DNA of 61,029 bases from Actinacidiphila paucisporea (GCF_900142575.1 NZ_FRBI01000036.1:1-61029), one strand, 5' to 3'; shown: positions 1 to 8,376, counted from the stretch's first letter. Numbers and translations are program-made. The notes: generated by a model not told the origin, from the sequence alone.

Positions 1-666
1 GCGGAGGCGGCGGCGGTGGAGGCGGCAGGGACCGCGGATCCGTCCGCGGGCGCGGCGGAGGTCCAGGCTGTACCGGCTGACGAGCCGGCGGCTGGAGAGG
101 ACCAGCCCGAGCCGGAGGCCGAGCACGCCGAGGAGGCCGAGCCGGCGGCGAAAGAGGACGAGCCAGAGCCGGACGCCGAGGATGACGAGCCAGAGCCGGC
201 GGCTGAAGAGGACGAGCCGGGGCCGGCGGCTGAAGAGGACGAGCCGGGGCCGGCGGCTGAAGAGGACGAGCCGGGGCCGGCGGCTGAAGAGGACGAGCCG
301 GGGCCGGCGGCCGAACCCGCCGAGGAGGCCGAGCCCGAAGCCGACGTCGTGGACGACCTGGGCGAACCCGTGCCGCCCGCCGAACTCGAGGACTTCGAGC
401 TGGTCGAGGTCGAGGTGGAGGTCCCGGAGAGCGCCGCGGCGCTGGACGACCTCGTACCGCCCGCCGAGGCCGCGCACGCCCGCCGGACGATGATCGGCCG
501 CAGCGCGGAGGAGGTCGACCACGCGCCGCCGCGCGGGCGGTACGCGCCCGTGCCCGCGCCCGACAGCTCCTCGGCGGCCGCCACCCTGCGCTGGGCGGCC
601 CCGGTGGCCGCCGCGCTGGTCGCCTCCGCGGTCGTCGTGGGCCGGGTGCTGCGGCGCCGCGGATAG
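1..666 (+). CDS. Acidic repeat protein with C-terminal membrane anchor (5' end cut by window)
   Basis: The reading frame is open to the first base of the window, so the start may lie upstream; a GTG at 16 is the first in-window candidate. The N-terminal half is very rich in Glu, Asp, Pro and Ala and contains nine-residue repeats of the form EEDEPGPAA. The C-terminal ~20 residues (AAPVAAALVASAVVVG followed by RVLRRRG) form one hydrophobic segment with a basic end, as in a tail-anchored protein. No catalytic domain is visible and I do not recognise a family. An acidic extended protein tethered to the membrane by its C-terminus is inferred. The gene is followed by a leaderless promoter for the aldose epimerase-like gene. 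Confidence 0.6.
   Translation, partial: AEAAAVEAAGTADPSAGAAEVQAVPADEPAAGEDQPEPEAEHAEEAEPAAKEDEPEPDAEDDEPEPAAEEDEPGPAAEEDEPGPAAEEDEPGPAAEEDEPGPAAEPAEEAEPEADVVDDLGEPVPPAELEDFELVEVEVEVPESAAALDDLVPPAEAAHARRTMIGRSAEEVDHAPPRGRYAPVPAPDSSSAAATLRWAAPVAAALVASAVVVGRVLRRRG
151..312 (+). repeat. 27-bp in-frame tandem repeat, six units
   Basis: Six consecutive 27-bp units encode K/E-EDEPEP/GPAA-type nonapeptides. Units 2 to 6 are nearly identical and the four from 205 to 312 differ by a single base, which suggests recent slippage-type expansion. Copy number is likely to vary between strains. Confidence 0.9.
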
Positions 667-731
667 CCGTCCGGCGAGGGGCGCGCCACCCGCTCGCCGG
701 ACCATAAGTGAACGTCAGAGCACCCGCCCTA

Positions 732-737
732 TACGCT
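732..737 (+). promoter_or_regulatory. Leaderless -10 element (TACGCT) for the aldose epimerase-like gene
   Basis: TACGCT fits the actinobacterial TANNNT -10 motif and is followed by exactly six bases and then GTG at 744, so transcription would begin at the start codon. No Shine-Dalgarno is visible. Confidence 0.5.
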
Positions 738-743
738 CATCGC

Positions 744-1547
744 GTGGAGAACGAGACGAAGCTGACGGCGGGCGACGCCGAACTGACCTTGGAGCCCGGG
801 CACGGCTGCCGGATCGCCTCCCTGCGGGTCGCCGGAACGGAACTCCTGCTCCAGGGCGACCGATTCGGCGCCTTTCTTATGGTGCCCTGGGTGGGCAGAA
901 CCGAGAACGGGGTCTTCCGCAACGGCGGTGTCACCCATCAGCTCCCGGTGGACGCCCCGCCACACGCCATCCACGGCACCGGGCGGCATGTCGCCTGGCA
1001 GGAGGCGGCGCCGCCGACCGACACCACCGCGGCCTACTACTACGACCTGGCCGACCCGTGGCCCTACCCGGGCCGGGTCACCCACACCGTGCAGCTGGCA
1101 CCGCACTCGGTGACGCTGACGATGAGCGTCGAGGCGGCGGCGGACGGGGACTCCTTCCCGGCGCAGGCCGGCTGGCACCCCTGGTGGCGGCGCAACCTCG
1201 GGCAGGGCGGCCAGGACGTCGAACTGGCCTTCAGCGCGGCCTGGCAGGAGGAGCGCGGCAGCAACCACCTGCCCAACGGCAACCGCATCGACCCCAAGCC
1301 CGGCCCCTGGGACGACTGCTTCGGCATGCCCGACGGGGTCGACGTGACGCTGACCTGGCCGGGTGAGATGCGGCTCGAGGTGCGCAGCCCCGCGTCCTGG
1401 GTGGTCATCTACGACGAGCAGCCCGACGCGGTGTGCGTCGAGCCGCAGTCCGGCCCGCCGAACGGCCTGAACACCGCGCCGCGGCTGGTCACCCCGATCG
1501 ACCCGCTGGAGATCTCCACCGTCTGGACCTGGCACCGGATCGGCTGA
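744..1547 (+). CDS. Aldose 1-epimerase-like protein (galactose mutarotase superfamily)
   Basis: The protein (267 aa) has the look of a galactose-mutarotase-like beta-sandwich: an early GCRIASLRVAGTELLLQG strand region, APPHAIHGTGRHVAW around the first catalytic-type histidine, QAGWHPWWRR near the second conserved histidine position, and a late CVEPQSGPPNGLN segment with the conserved Glu. These fit conversion between alpha and beta anomers of a hexose. The sugar specificity cannot be read. I chose the GTG at 744 because a TANNNT element ends six bases upstream; an alternative GTG at 708 would add 12 residues. Upstream is the acidic repeat gene and downstream, 128 bases away, is pyrE on the same strand. 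Confidence 0.8.
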   Translation: MENETKLTAGDAELTLEPGHGCRIASLRVAGTELLLQGDRFGAFLMVPWVGRTENGVFRNGGVTHQLPVDAPPHAIHGTGRHVAWQEAAPPTDTTAAYYYDLADPWPYPGRVTHTVQLAPHSVTLTMSVEAAADGDSFPAQAGWHPWWRRNLGQGGQDVELAFSAAWQEERGSNHLPNGNRIDPKPGPWDDCFGMPDGVDVTLTWPGEMRLEVRSPASWVVIYDEQPDAVCVEPQSGPPNGLNTAPRLVTPIDPLEISTVWTWHRIG

Positions 1548-1675
1548 CCGGTCCCTTCATCCGGCGCTCTGTCGCGCCTCCGCCCCGTCACCCCCCTGGT
1601 CCAGCCCGGCGGGAACGAACCGGCCCCTCGGCCTGCGCTTCGTGCGCCGGGCTGCGGGGCCGGATACTTGTCGGC

Positions 1676-2218
1676 ATGAGTGACGACGTACGCAGTGCGC
1701 TGCTGCAGCAGATCAAGGACAAGGCCGTGGTGCACGGCAAGGTGACCCTCTCCTCCGGGCTGGAGGCCGACTTCTACATCGACCTGCGCCGCATCACGCT
1801 GGACGGCGAGGCGGCGCCGCTGGCCGGTCAGGTGATGCTGGACCTGACCGCCGACCTGGACTTCGACGCGGTCGGCGGTCTGACGCTGGGCGCCGACCCG
1901 GTGGCGGGCGCGATGCTGCACGCCTCCGCCGCGCGCGGGCAGCGTCTTGACGCCTTCGTGGTGCGCAAGGCCAACAAGGCGCACGGGCTGCAGCGGCGTA
2001 TCGAGGGGACCGAGGTCAAGGGCCGCCGGGTGCTGGTGGTGGAGGACACCTCGACCACCGGCGGCTCGCCGCTGACGGCCGCCGAGGCGGTCAGGGAGGC
2101 GGGCGGCGAGGTGGTCGCGGTGGCGGTGATCGTCGACCGCGGCGCGGAGCCGAAGGTTACGCAGGCGGGTCTGCCGTATCTCGCCGCGTATTCGCTGGCC
2201 GATCTGGGCCTGGACTGA
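1676..2218 (+). CDS. pyrE: Orotate phosphoribosyltransferase
   Basis: This enzyme joins orotate to PRPP to make orotidine 5'-monophosphate in de novo pyrimidine synthesis. The 180-aa product has the phosphoribosyltransferase signature VLVVEDTSTTGGS at about residues 117-129, which binds the PRPP ribose-phosphate, and the orotate-type N-terminal segment KVTLSSGLEADFYIDLR. The frame extends further upstream, but ATG 1676 gives the normal family length and begins with MSDDVRSALLQQI. A GATACT element ends seven bases before it, consistent with a leaderless transcript. A strong hairpin follows at 2225-2259. The other pyr genes are not in the window, as is usual for a detached pyrE in Streptomyces. 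Confidence 0.93.
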   Translation: MSDDVRSALLQQIKDKAVVHGKVTLSSGLEADFYIDLRRITLDGEAAPLAGQVMLDLTADLDFDAVGGLTLGADPVAGAMLHASAARGQRLDAFVVRKANKAHGLQRRIEGTEVKGRRVLVVEDTSTTGGSPLTAAEAVREAGGEVVAVAVIVDRGAEPKVTQAGLPYLAAYSLADLGLD

Positions 2219-2224
2219 CGCGGC

Positions 2225-2259
2225 GCCCGCCGCCGTCCGCATGGTGGTCGGCGGCGGGC
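2225..2259 (+). terminator. Terminator hairpin after pyrE
   Basis: A perfect 11-bp stem (GCCCGCCGCCG / CGGCGGCGGGC) with a 13-base loop begins six bases after the pyrE stop. There is no T-tract, which is common in streptomycetes. Confidence 0.7.
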
Positions 2260-2312
2260 CCGGCGACCTCTCCCCAAGGGTGCGCTGACCTGCGGTTTTA
2301 CGGTCGTCGCGA

Positions 2313-2328
2313 TGTTTCACGTGAAACA
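2313..2328. promoter_or_regulatory. parS centromere site (ParB binding)
   Basis: TGTTTCACGTGAAACA is a perfect 16-bp palindrome and contains the Streptomyces parS consensus GTTTCACGTGAAAC known from ParB work in S. coelicolor. It lies in the intergenic region between pyrE and the aldolase gene. Such sites cluster around oriC, so it also helps place the window on the chromosome. I noticed no second perfect copy. Confidence 0.92.
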
Positions 2329-2455
2329 CTCCGGAGGCCGTGCAAGACAGCGCCTGTACCGAGGTGGTGTATCCGTTCGGGAATGGGAAGATAGGGCCGA
2401 CGATGACGTCGCCACGCCAGCACCACCATCCCGCGGAATCTGAGGAGCGGAAACG

Positions 2456-3478
2456 ATGCCCATCGCAACCCCCGAGGTCTACAACGACATGCTCGACCGG
2501 GCGAAGGCAGGCGGCTTTGCCTACCCGGCCATCAATGTCACCTCGTCGCAGACGCTGAATGCCGCGCTGCGCGGCCTCGCCGAGGCGGAGAGCGACGGCA
2601 TCATCCAGATCTCCACGGGCGGCGCGGAGTTCCTGGGCGGGCAGTACAACAAGGACATGGTGACCGGTGCGGTCGCCCTCGCCGAGTTCGCCCACATCGT
2701 CGCCGAGAAGTACCCGGTCACGGTCGCGCTGCACACCGACCACTGCCCGAAGGACAAGCTGGACGCCTACGTCCGTCCGCTGCTGGCCATCTCGCAGGAG
2801 CGGGTCGACGCCGGTCGCAACCCGCTGTTCCAGTCCCACATGTGGGACGGCTCCGCCGAGAACCTGGACGACAACCTCGCCATCGCCAAGGAGCTGCTGG
2901 CGCAGGCGGCCAAGGCCAAGATCATCCTGGAGATGGAGATCACCCCGACCGGCGGTGAGGAGGACGGCGTCTCGCACGAGATCAACGACAACCTCTACAC
3001 CACGGTCGACGACGCCTTCCGCACCGTCGAGGCGGTCGGCCTGGGCGAGCACGGCCGCTACCTGCTGGCCGCCTCCTTCGGCAACGTGCACGGCGTCTAC
3101 AAGCCGGGCAACGTGGTGCTGCGCCCCGGCATCCTCAAGGAGCTGCAGGACGCCGTCGCGCAGAAGTACGGCAAGGCCAACCCCTTCGACTTCGTCTTCC
3201 ACGGCGGCTCGGGCTCCACGATCGAGGAGATCAACGAGGCGCTGGCCAACGGTGTCGTCAAGATGAACATCGACACCGACCTGCAGTACGCCTTCACCCG
3301 GCCCGTCGCCGCGCACATGTTCACCAACTACGACGGTGTGCTCAAGGTGGACGGCGAGGTCGGCAACAAGAAGGCCTACGACCCCCGCGTGTGGGGCAAG
3401 TCCGCCGAGGCGGGCATGGCCGCCCGGGTCGTCGTCGCCGCGGAGAACCTGCGGTCCGCGGGCAACAAGCGCAAGTAG
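2456..3478 (+). CDS. fba: Class II fructose-bisphosphate aldolase
   Basis: This enzyme cleaves fructose 1,6-bisphosphate to dihydroxyacetone phosphate and glyceraldehyde 3-phosphate, and runs in reverse in gluconeogenesis. The 340-aa length fits class IIa enzymes. Visible landmarks are the zinc and active-site segment ALHTDHCPKDK at about residues 95-105, ILEMEITPTGGEEDGV in the middle, FGNVHGVYKPGNV with a zinc-type histidine, and the phosphate-binding FDFVFHGGSGS and KMNIDTDLQ segments. A GAGGAG Shine-Dalgarno lies about 10 bases before ATG 2456. The gene stands alone, with parS about 130 bases upstream and a strong hairpin downstream. Its promoter is probably in 2340-2440. Confidence 0.95.
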   Translation: MPIATPEVYNDMLDRAKAGGFAYPAINVTSSQTLNAALRGLAEAESDGIIQISTGGAEFLGGQYNKDMVTGAVALAEFAHIVAEKYPVTVALHTDHCPKDKLDAYVRPLLAISQERVDAGRNPLFQSHMWDGSAENLDDNLAIAKELLAQAAKAKIILEMEITPTGGEEDGVSHEINDNLYTTVDDAFRTVEAVGLGEHGRYLLAASFGNVHGVYKPGNVVLRPGILKELQDAVAQKYGKANPFDFVFHGGSGSTIEEINEALANGVVKMNIDTDLQYAFTRPVAAHMFTNYDGVLKVDGEVGNKKAYDPRVWGKSAEAGMAARVVVAAENLRSAGNKRK

Positions 3479-3516
3479 TCCTGCGAAGGACCCTGAGTCC
3501 TGCGAAGGACCCTGAG
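3479..3516 (+). repeat. 19-bp tandem duplication after fba
   Basis: Two exact head-to-tail copies of TCCTGCGAAGGACCCTGAG (3479-3497 and 3498-3516) follow the fba stop directly. Each unit contains the small inverted repeat TCCT-gcga-AGGA. This looks like a recent duplication in front of the terminator. Confidence 0.9.
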
Positions 3517-3544
3517 GGCCCCCGGGGCAGCTGCCCGGGGGCCC
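3516..3544 (+). terminator. Strong GC hairpin terminating fba
   Basis: GGGCCCCCGGG pairs with CCCGGGGGCCC, giving an 11-bp GC stem around a GCAG/CTG core. It stands between the fba stop and the leaderless start of the next gene. Confidence 0.8.
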
Positions 3545-3576
3545 TCACCCGTGCCGGCTCGGGCAGACTGGGGCCC

Positions 3577-3990
3577 ATGGCCAATCACCAGAACCTGCTC
3601 GGGGGTCCCGACCCCACCCACCTGCCCGACGACCCGGAGCCGCGCGAGCTGCTCGCCTCGGGCACCGCGCCCGCCGAGGTCGCGGCGAAGTACCCGGCGT
3701 CCTCGCTGGTCTGGGCGCAGCTTGCCGACGACGCCTTCGAGGCCGGCCGCGTCGTGGAGTCGTACGCCTACGCCCGCACCGGCTACCACCGCGGCCTTGA
3801 CGCGCTGCGCAGGGCCGGCTGGAAGGGCCACGGCCCGGTGCCCTTCGAGCACGAGCCCAACCGCGGCTTCCTGCGCGCCCTGCACGCCCTGGGCCGCGCC
3901 GCCCAGGCCATCGGCGAGGAGGAGGAGTACGCGCGCTGCACCGCTTTCCTGCGGGACAGCTCGCCGACCGCCGCCGACATCCTGAACTGA
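3577..3990 (+). CDS. DUF3151 family protein
   Basis: This 137-aa soluble protein begins MANHQNLLGGPDPTHLPDD and continues with a helical, TPR-like body (SLVWAQLADDAFEAGRVVESYAYARTGYHRGLDALRR) typical of the actinobacterial DUF3151 family, whose function is not established. The conserved WKGHGPVPFEHEPNRGF and RAAQAIGEEEEY segments are present. The frame is open further upstream but runs through the fba terminator, so ATG 3577 is the sensible start. There is no Shine-Dalgarno; CAGACT seven bases upstream may be a weak leaderless -10. It follows fba here and, from memory, in S. coelicolor. Confidence 0.85.
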   Translation: MANHQNLLGGPDPTHLPDDPEPRELLASGTAPAEVAAKYPASSLVWAQLADDAFEAGRVVESYAYARTGYHRGLDALRRAGWKGHGPVPFEHEPNRGFLRALHALGRAAQAIGEEEEYARCTAFLRDSSPTAADILN

Positions 3991-4182
3991 GCCTCCGCCG
4001 GGCCCGGCCCTGGCCCCGCAGGGGGCTGTTTTCCGGCTTCCGCCCCGGTTCCTTTCCGGCCCCGTGCGGCCGCCCTCCCGCGACCGCGGCTCAATGTTGC
4101 AGTCCTGCCACAGACGGGCGGCGCATGGCCTGGCCACATATCCGTGTGCGATTCTTGGGCCTGTCGTTCGTGTCGGGCACGC

Positions 4183-5163
4183 GTGAGCGTGCCCGATCGC
4201 AATCCACACGCAGCCGCGGAGACGCCAGGGGGGCCGGACGGGGCCGGGGCGGTGGACCCGGCTGCGCGGGCCGCAGGGGGAGTCTTGGCAGGACAGCGCA
4301 GCCGACGTCGGCATGGGCGCCGGCGGGCGAAGAAGCGTGCCGCGATAGCCGGGCCGCTCGCGCTCGGCGTCATCCTCCTCGTCGTCGCCTCGGGGGGATA
4401 CGCCGCCTGGCACAAGACCCAGGAGACCGCGGGTTCCGCGGTTCTCCACGACGGCCTCAACCCGACCGCCACGGCCACCACCACGTCACCGCCGCGGGAC
4501 ACCGGCAGCCCGTCCCCCCGGCCGTCCACCGGCCGCCCGAAGAAGAGCACGTCGCCGAGCCCGTCGCACACGCCCGCCACGCCGCCGGCGTCCTCCGTGC
4601 CCAAGTCAGGCAGCGGCAGCTTCAGCACCGCCGACGCGACCGGAAGCGCGTCCGGCCACGGCACCATCCGCCGCTACAAGGTCGAGGTCGAGGGCGGCAT
4701 CATGCTGTCCGCCACCGACGCGGCCCACGAGATCGCGGAGATCCTGGCCAACCCGCGCGGCTGGACCGCCGACGGCCATGACGGCTTCCAGTTGGTCTCC
4801 TCCGGCCACGCGGACTTCGTGATCAAGATCGCGACGCCGGACACCGTGGACGACATCTGCGGCGCCGCCGGCCTGCTCACCCGCGGCGAGGTCAACTGCG
4901 ACGTCGGCGCCACCGTCGTGGTCAACCTCAAGCGCTGGATGCTCGGGTCGCCCGAATTCGACGGCCCCATCGGGGACTACCGAGCCCTGATCATCAACCA
5001 CGAGGTCGGCCACCGCATCGGCCACCACCACGAGGGCTGCCCGGGACCCGGCAAGCCGGCACCGGTGATGATGCAGCAGATCAAGGGCCTCAAGGGCTGC
5101 ACCGCCAACGAGTGGCCATACGACACCAAGGGCCGCTACATCTCGGGACCGCCCGTCGCCTGA
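4183..5163 (+). CDS. DUF3152 membrane-anchored zincin-like protein
   Basis: The product has a basic cytoplasmic N-terminus, one membrane segment (AAIAGPLALGVILLVVASGGY), a Thr/Ser/Pro-rich linker of about 80 residues and an extracellular C-terminal domain of about 170 residues. That domain carries INHEVGHRIGHHHEGC, an HExxH-xxGxxH type metalloprotease signature with two histidines and a catalytic-type Glu, so an extracellular peptidase is likely although family activity is unproven to my knowledge. Four cysteines (DDICG, EVNCDVG, HHEGCPG, LKGCTA) could form disulfides. The start is uncertain: GTG at 4144, 4183 and 4189 are all in frame. I chose 4183 because it gives VSVPDRNP ahead of a hydrophilic leader. 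Confidence 0.78.
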   Translation: MSVPDRNPHAAAETPGGPDGAGAVDPAARAAGGVLAGQRSRRRHGRRRAKKRAAIAGPLALGVILLVVASGGYAAWHKTQETAGSAVLHDGLNPTATATTTSPPRDTGSPSPRPSTGRPKKSTSPSPSHTPATPPASSVPKSGSGSFSTADATGSASGHGTIRRYKVEVEGGIMLSATDAAHEIAEILANPRGWTADGHDGFQLVSSGHADFVIKIATPDTVDDICGAAGLLTRGEVNCDVGATVVVNLKRWMLGSPEFDGPIGDYRALIINHEVGHRIGHHHEGCPGPGKPAPVMMQQIKGLKGCTANEWPYDTKGRYISGPPVA

Positions 5164-5279
5164 CCTCGGCGTCCGCCAGACGCGGCGTCCGGAGGCGCCG
5201 GCCTTGCCGGATGCGCCCGCACCGCAGATGATCTCGGCGTGGCCCGGTGATCCCGGGCGACCCGTTCTGGAGGTAACCC

Positions 5280-6116
5280 ATGTCCGATGCACCGACCGAC
5301 GAGGCGGCGACCCCGAACCTGTCGTTCGAGGGCAGCACGCCGTACGAGGACTACGTGCAGGCGTCCGTGCTCACCCATCTGCAGCACCCGCTGTCCGACG
5401 AACCCGGCGAGATGGCCTTCCTGGTCACCACCCAGGTCATGGAGCTGTGGTTCACGCTGCTGGTCCACGAATGGACCACCGCCGCCCGCGCACTCCGGCA
5501 GGACGACCTGCCCACCGCGATGGCGGCGCTGCACCGCAGCCTGCCGGAGCTGGAGTCGCTGAACGCCTCCTGGAAGCCGATCGCGCACCTGACGCCCGGG
5601 CAGTTCAACGCCTACCGGTCCGCCCTCGGCGAGGGCTCCGGCTTCCAGTCCGCCATGTACCGCCGGCTGGAGTTCCTGCTCGGCGACAAGTCCGCGTCCA
5701 TGCTCGTACCGCACCGCGGCACCCCCGGCGCGCACGCCGAACTGGAGAAGGCCCTCACCGAGCCGAGCCTCTACGACGAGGTGCTGCGGCTGCTCGACCG
5801 GCGCGGCTACGCCATCCCCGCCGACGTCCTGAACCGCGACCCGTCACTGCGCTACGAGCCGCACCCCGACGTCGAGAGGGCCTGGCAGCGCGTCTACGCG
5901 GCCGACGACCAGGACTCCGACCTGATCAGGCTCGGCGAAACCCTCACCGACGTCGCCGAATACGTGTGGCGCTGGCGCAACGACCACCTGGTCGCGACCC
6001 GCCGCGCGATGGGCGCGAAGACCGGGACCGGCGGCTCCGCGGGCGTGGCCTGGCTGGAGAAACGGGCCACCAAGAACGTCTTCCCCGAGCTGTGGACGGC
6101 GCGCAGCCATGTCTGA
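5280..6116 (+). CDS. kynA: Tryptophan 2,3-dioxygenase
   Basis: This haem enzyme oxidises L-tryptophan to N-formylkynurenine, the first step of tryptophan breakdown. The 278-aa sequence carries family landmarks: YEDYVQASVLTHLQHPLSDEPGEMAFLVTTQVMELWF near the start, where tryptophan and haem contacts lie, GEGSGFQSAMYRRLEFLLGDK in the middle, and WRWRNDHLVATRRAMGAKTGTGGSAGVAWL towards the end. An excellent GGAGG Shine-Dalgarno precedes ATG 5280. The stop overlaps the start of kynureninase by eight bases, so the two are translationally coupled. The three-gene operon fits the conversion of tryptophan to anthranilate. Confidence 0.95.
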   Translation: MSDAPTDEAATPNLSFEGSTPYEDYVQASVLTHLQHPLSDEPGEMAFLVTTQVMELWFTLLVHEWTTAARALRQDDLPTAMAALHRSLPELESLNASWKPIAHLTPGQFNAYRSALGEGSGFQSAMYRRLEFLLGDKSASMLVPHRGTPGAHAELEKALTEPSLYDEVLRLLDRRGYAIPADVLNRDPSLRYEPHPDVERAWQRVYAADDQDSDLIRLGETLTDVAEYVWRWRNDHLVATRRAMGAKTGTGGSAGVAWLEKRATKNVFPELWTARSHV

Positions 6117-7350
6117 CACCGCAGCCGTGCCCGGTGGCGCCACCGTGTCCGACCCCGAAGGCCTGGCCGCCCGCGCCGCCTCTCTGGACGCCGCCGACCC
6201 GCTCGCGGCGGTACGCGACCGCTTCGTCCTCGACGACGCCACCGTCTACCTCGACGGCAATTCGCTGGGCGCCCTGACAGCCGGGGTCCTGCCCCGGCTG
6301 GCCGACGTCGTCACCCGGGAGTGGGGCGAGCTGCGGATCAGGTCCTGGGAGGAAAGCGGCTGGTGGACCGCCCCCGAACGGATCGGCGACCGTATCGCCC
6401 CGCTGGTCGGCGCCGCACCCGGGCAGATCGTGGTCGGCGACTCGACCAGCGTCAACGTCTTCAAGGCGCTGGTCGCCGCGGTCCGGATGGCACCGGCGGG
6501 GCGGACCGAGATCCTGGTGGACGCCGCGACCTTCCCCACCGACGGCTACATCGCCGCCGCCGCGGCCCGGCTGACCGGCCACACCGTACGGCCCGTGCCC
6601 GCGGCCGAGATCGGCGCCGCGGCCGGCCCGCTGACCGCGGCGGCGCTGGTCAACCACGTCGACTACCGCACCGGACGGCTGCACGACCTGGCAGGGACCA
6701 CCGCCGCCCTGCACGCGGCGGGCGCGCTCGCCGTGTGGGACCTGTGCCACAGCGCGGGCGCGCTGCCGGTGGCGCTGGACGCCGACGGGGTCGACCTGGC
6801 GGTCGGCTGCACCTACAAGTACCTCAACGGCGGCCCCGGATCGCCCGCCTACCTCTACGTACGCCGTGAGCTGCAGCCCCGCTTCGACTCGCCCCTGCCG
6901 GGCTGGAACTCGCACGCCGAACCCTTCGGCATGGCACCCGGCTACGAGCCCGCGCAGGGCGCGCCGCGCGGCCGCGTAGGGACCCCGGAGATCCTGTCGC
7001 TGCTCGCGCTGGACGCCGCGCTCGACGCCTGGGACGGCGTGACCACCGAGGGCGTACGGGCCAAGAGCCTCGGCCTGACCGACTTCTTCCTGGACTGCAC
7101 CGCCGTGCTGGTGCCCGCGGGGCGGGTCGAGTCCGTGACGCCCGCCGCGCACGCGGAGCGCGGCAGCCAGGTGTCGCTGCGCTGCGCGGGGGCCGCGGAG
7201 GTGATGCGCGAGCTGACCGCGCGGGGCGTCGTCGGCGATTTCCGCCGGCCCGACGTGCTGCGCTTCGGCTTCACCCCGCTCTACACCCGCTACGCCGACG
7301 CGCTGCGCGCCGCGCGCGTACTCGCCGATGTGATCGAAGGGACCGCCTGA
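6109..7350 (+). CDS. kynU: Kynureninase
   Basis: This PLP enzyme splits L-kynurenine into anthranilate and alanine. The 413-aa product is of normal length. It shows YLDGNSLGAL near the N-terminus, the SVNVFKAL cofactor phosphate region, WDLCHSAGALPV with the PLP-contacting Asp, and CTYKYLNGGPGSPAYLYV, whose Lys is the expected Schiff-base lysine. ATG 6109 overlaps the dioxygenase stop (ATGTCTGA), and the next gene starts three bases after its own stop. All three genes therefore appear to be one transcript, probably from a promoter before 5280. Confidence 0.95.
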   Translation: MSDTAAVPGGATVSDPEGLAARAASLDAADPLAAVRDRFVLDDATVYLDGNSLGALTAGVLPRLADVVTREWGELRIRSWEESGWWTAPERIGDRIAPLVGAAPGQIVVGDSTSVNVFKALVAAVRMAPAGRTEILVDAATFPTDGYIAAAAARLTGHTVRPVPAAEIGAAAGPLTAAALVNHVDYRTGRLHDLAGTTAALHAAGALAVWDLCHSAGALPVALDADGVDLAVGCTYKYLNGGPGSPAYLYVRRELQPRFDSPLPGWNSHAEPFGMAPGYEPAQGAPRGRVGTPEILSLLALDAALDAWDGVTTEGVRAKSLGLTDFFLDCTAVLVPAGRVESVTPAAHAERGSQVSLRCAGAAEVMRELTARGVVGDFRRPDVLRFGFTPLYTRYADALRAARVLADVIEGTA

Positions 7351-7353
7351 CCG

Positions 7354-8247
7354 ATGGCCGCCGACTCCGCCGCGCCCCCGCCCGTGTCCCAGGCCGAGGC
7401 GGAGGAGGCGTCGGCCTTCCGGCACGCACCGGTGCCGGCGGACGCCACCGCCGCCTACGGCGACCATCAGGACCAGCTGGTCGACTTCTTCCGCCCCCGC
7501 CCGCCGCGCGGCCGTGACGCCCACCCGGCCCCGCTGGTCGCGCTGCTGCACGGCGGCGCCTGGCGCGCACCCTACGACCGCACGCACGTCTCCCCGCTGG
7601 CCGCGTACCTGGCCGGGCACGGATACGCGGTGGCGTCGGTCGAATACCGCAAGGGCGCCGCCGCCGACGACGGCGCGGCCGCCGGGCGGTGGCCCGACAC
7701 CTTCGACGACGTGGCGGCCGCCGTCGACGCGCTGCCCGCACTGGCCGTGGAGGCCCTCGGCGCCGACCTGGTCGACCCGCGCCGCGTCGTCCTCACCGGA
7801 CACAGCGCGGGCGGCCAGCTGGCGCTGTGGGCCGCCGCCCGGCACGTGCTGCCCCCGGAATCCCGCTGGCACCGCACCTCAGCGCCTCCGCTGCGCGGGG
7901 TGGTGGCGCTCGCCCCGATAGCCGACTTCACCTCCGCGATGCGGATGCGGGTCTGCTCCGACGCCGTGATCGAGCTGCTCGGCGGCCCCGACCACCTCAC
8001 CGCCCGCCTCCCGCAGACCGACCCCGCGGCGCTGCTGCCCACCGGCATCCCGGTCACCATCGTGCACGGCACCACCGACATCGACGTCCCGCCGCAGGTC
8101 AGCCACGCCTTCGCCCGCGCGGCTGCGGCAGCGGGCGAGGAGGTCGTCACGGCCTGGCTCCCCGCCACCGGCCACTTCCCCCTGATCGACCCGTCGGCCC
8201 CGGCGGTGTCGGTCGTCGCCGACGAGATCGCCCAGCTCGCCTGGTAG
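7354..8247 (+). CDS. Alpha/beta hydrolase, probable kynurenine formamidase
   Basis: A 297-aa alpha/beta hydrolase of the esterase/formamidase type. HGGAW at residues 66-70 is the HGGxW oxyanion hole, GHSAGG places the nucleophile at Ser151, and GTTDIDVPP and ATGHFPLIDP supply the likely acid and histidine. The fold alone does not fix the substrate. Its position directly after kynA and kynU, at three bases spacing, strongly suggests it hydrolyses N-formylkynurenine to kynurenine and formate, completing the pathway. It could alternatively be a general esterase. It is last in the operon and convergent with crp. Confidence 0.85.
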   Translation: MAADSAAPPPVSQAEAEEASAFRHAPVPADATAAYGDHQDQLVDFFRPRPPRGRDAHPAPLVALLHGGAWRAPYDRTHVSPLAAYLAGHGYAVASVEYRKGAAADDGAAAGRWPDTFDDVAAAVDALPALAVEALGADLVDPRRVVLTGHSAGGQLALWAAARHVLPPESRWHRTSAPPLRGVVALAPIADFTSAMRMRVCSDAVIELLGGPDHLTARLPQTDPAALLPTGIPVTIVHGTTDIDVPPQVSHAFARAAAAAGEEVVTAWLPATGHFPLIDPSAPAVSVVADEIAQLAW

Positions 8248-8361
8248 GAAGCTGCTCTCCGGGGCCCAGGGGTGCGGGCGGCCACGACGGTGGGAATGGG
8301 ATGTCGCCACCGCCCCCAGCGGCGACTGCGCGCGGGCATGGCTGCGCGGCACCGGAGCGCC

Positions 8362-8376
8362 GAGCGCAAAGCGCTC
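8362..8376. terminator. Small perfect hairpin between convergent genes
   Basis: GAGCGC-AAA-GCGCTC is a perfect 6-bp stem with a three-base loop, located between the ends of the kyn operon and crp. It may act for both directions. Confidence 0.45.

Noticed and set aside
151..312. CRISPR array
   Set aside because: The repeats are contiguous, in frame and without spacers.
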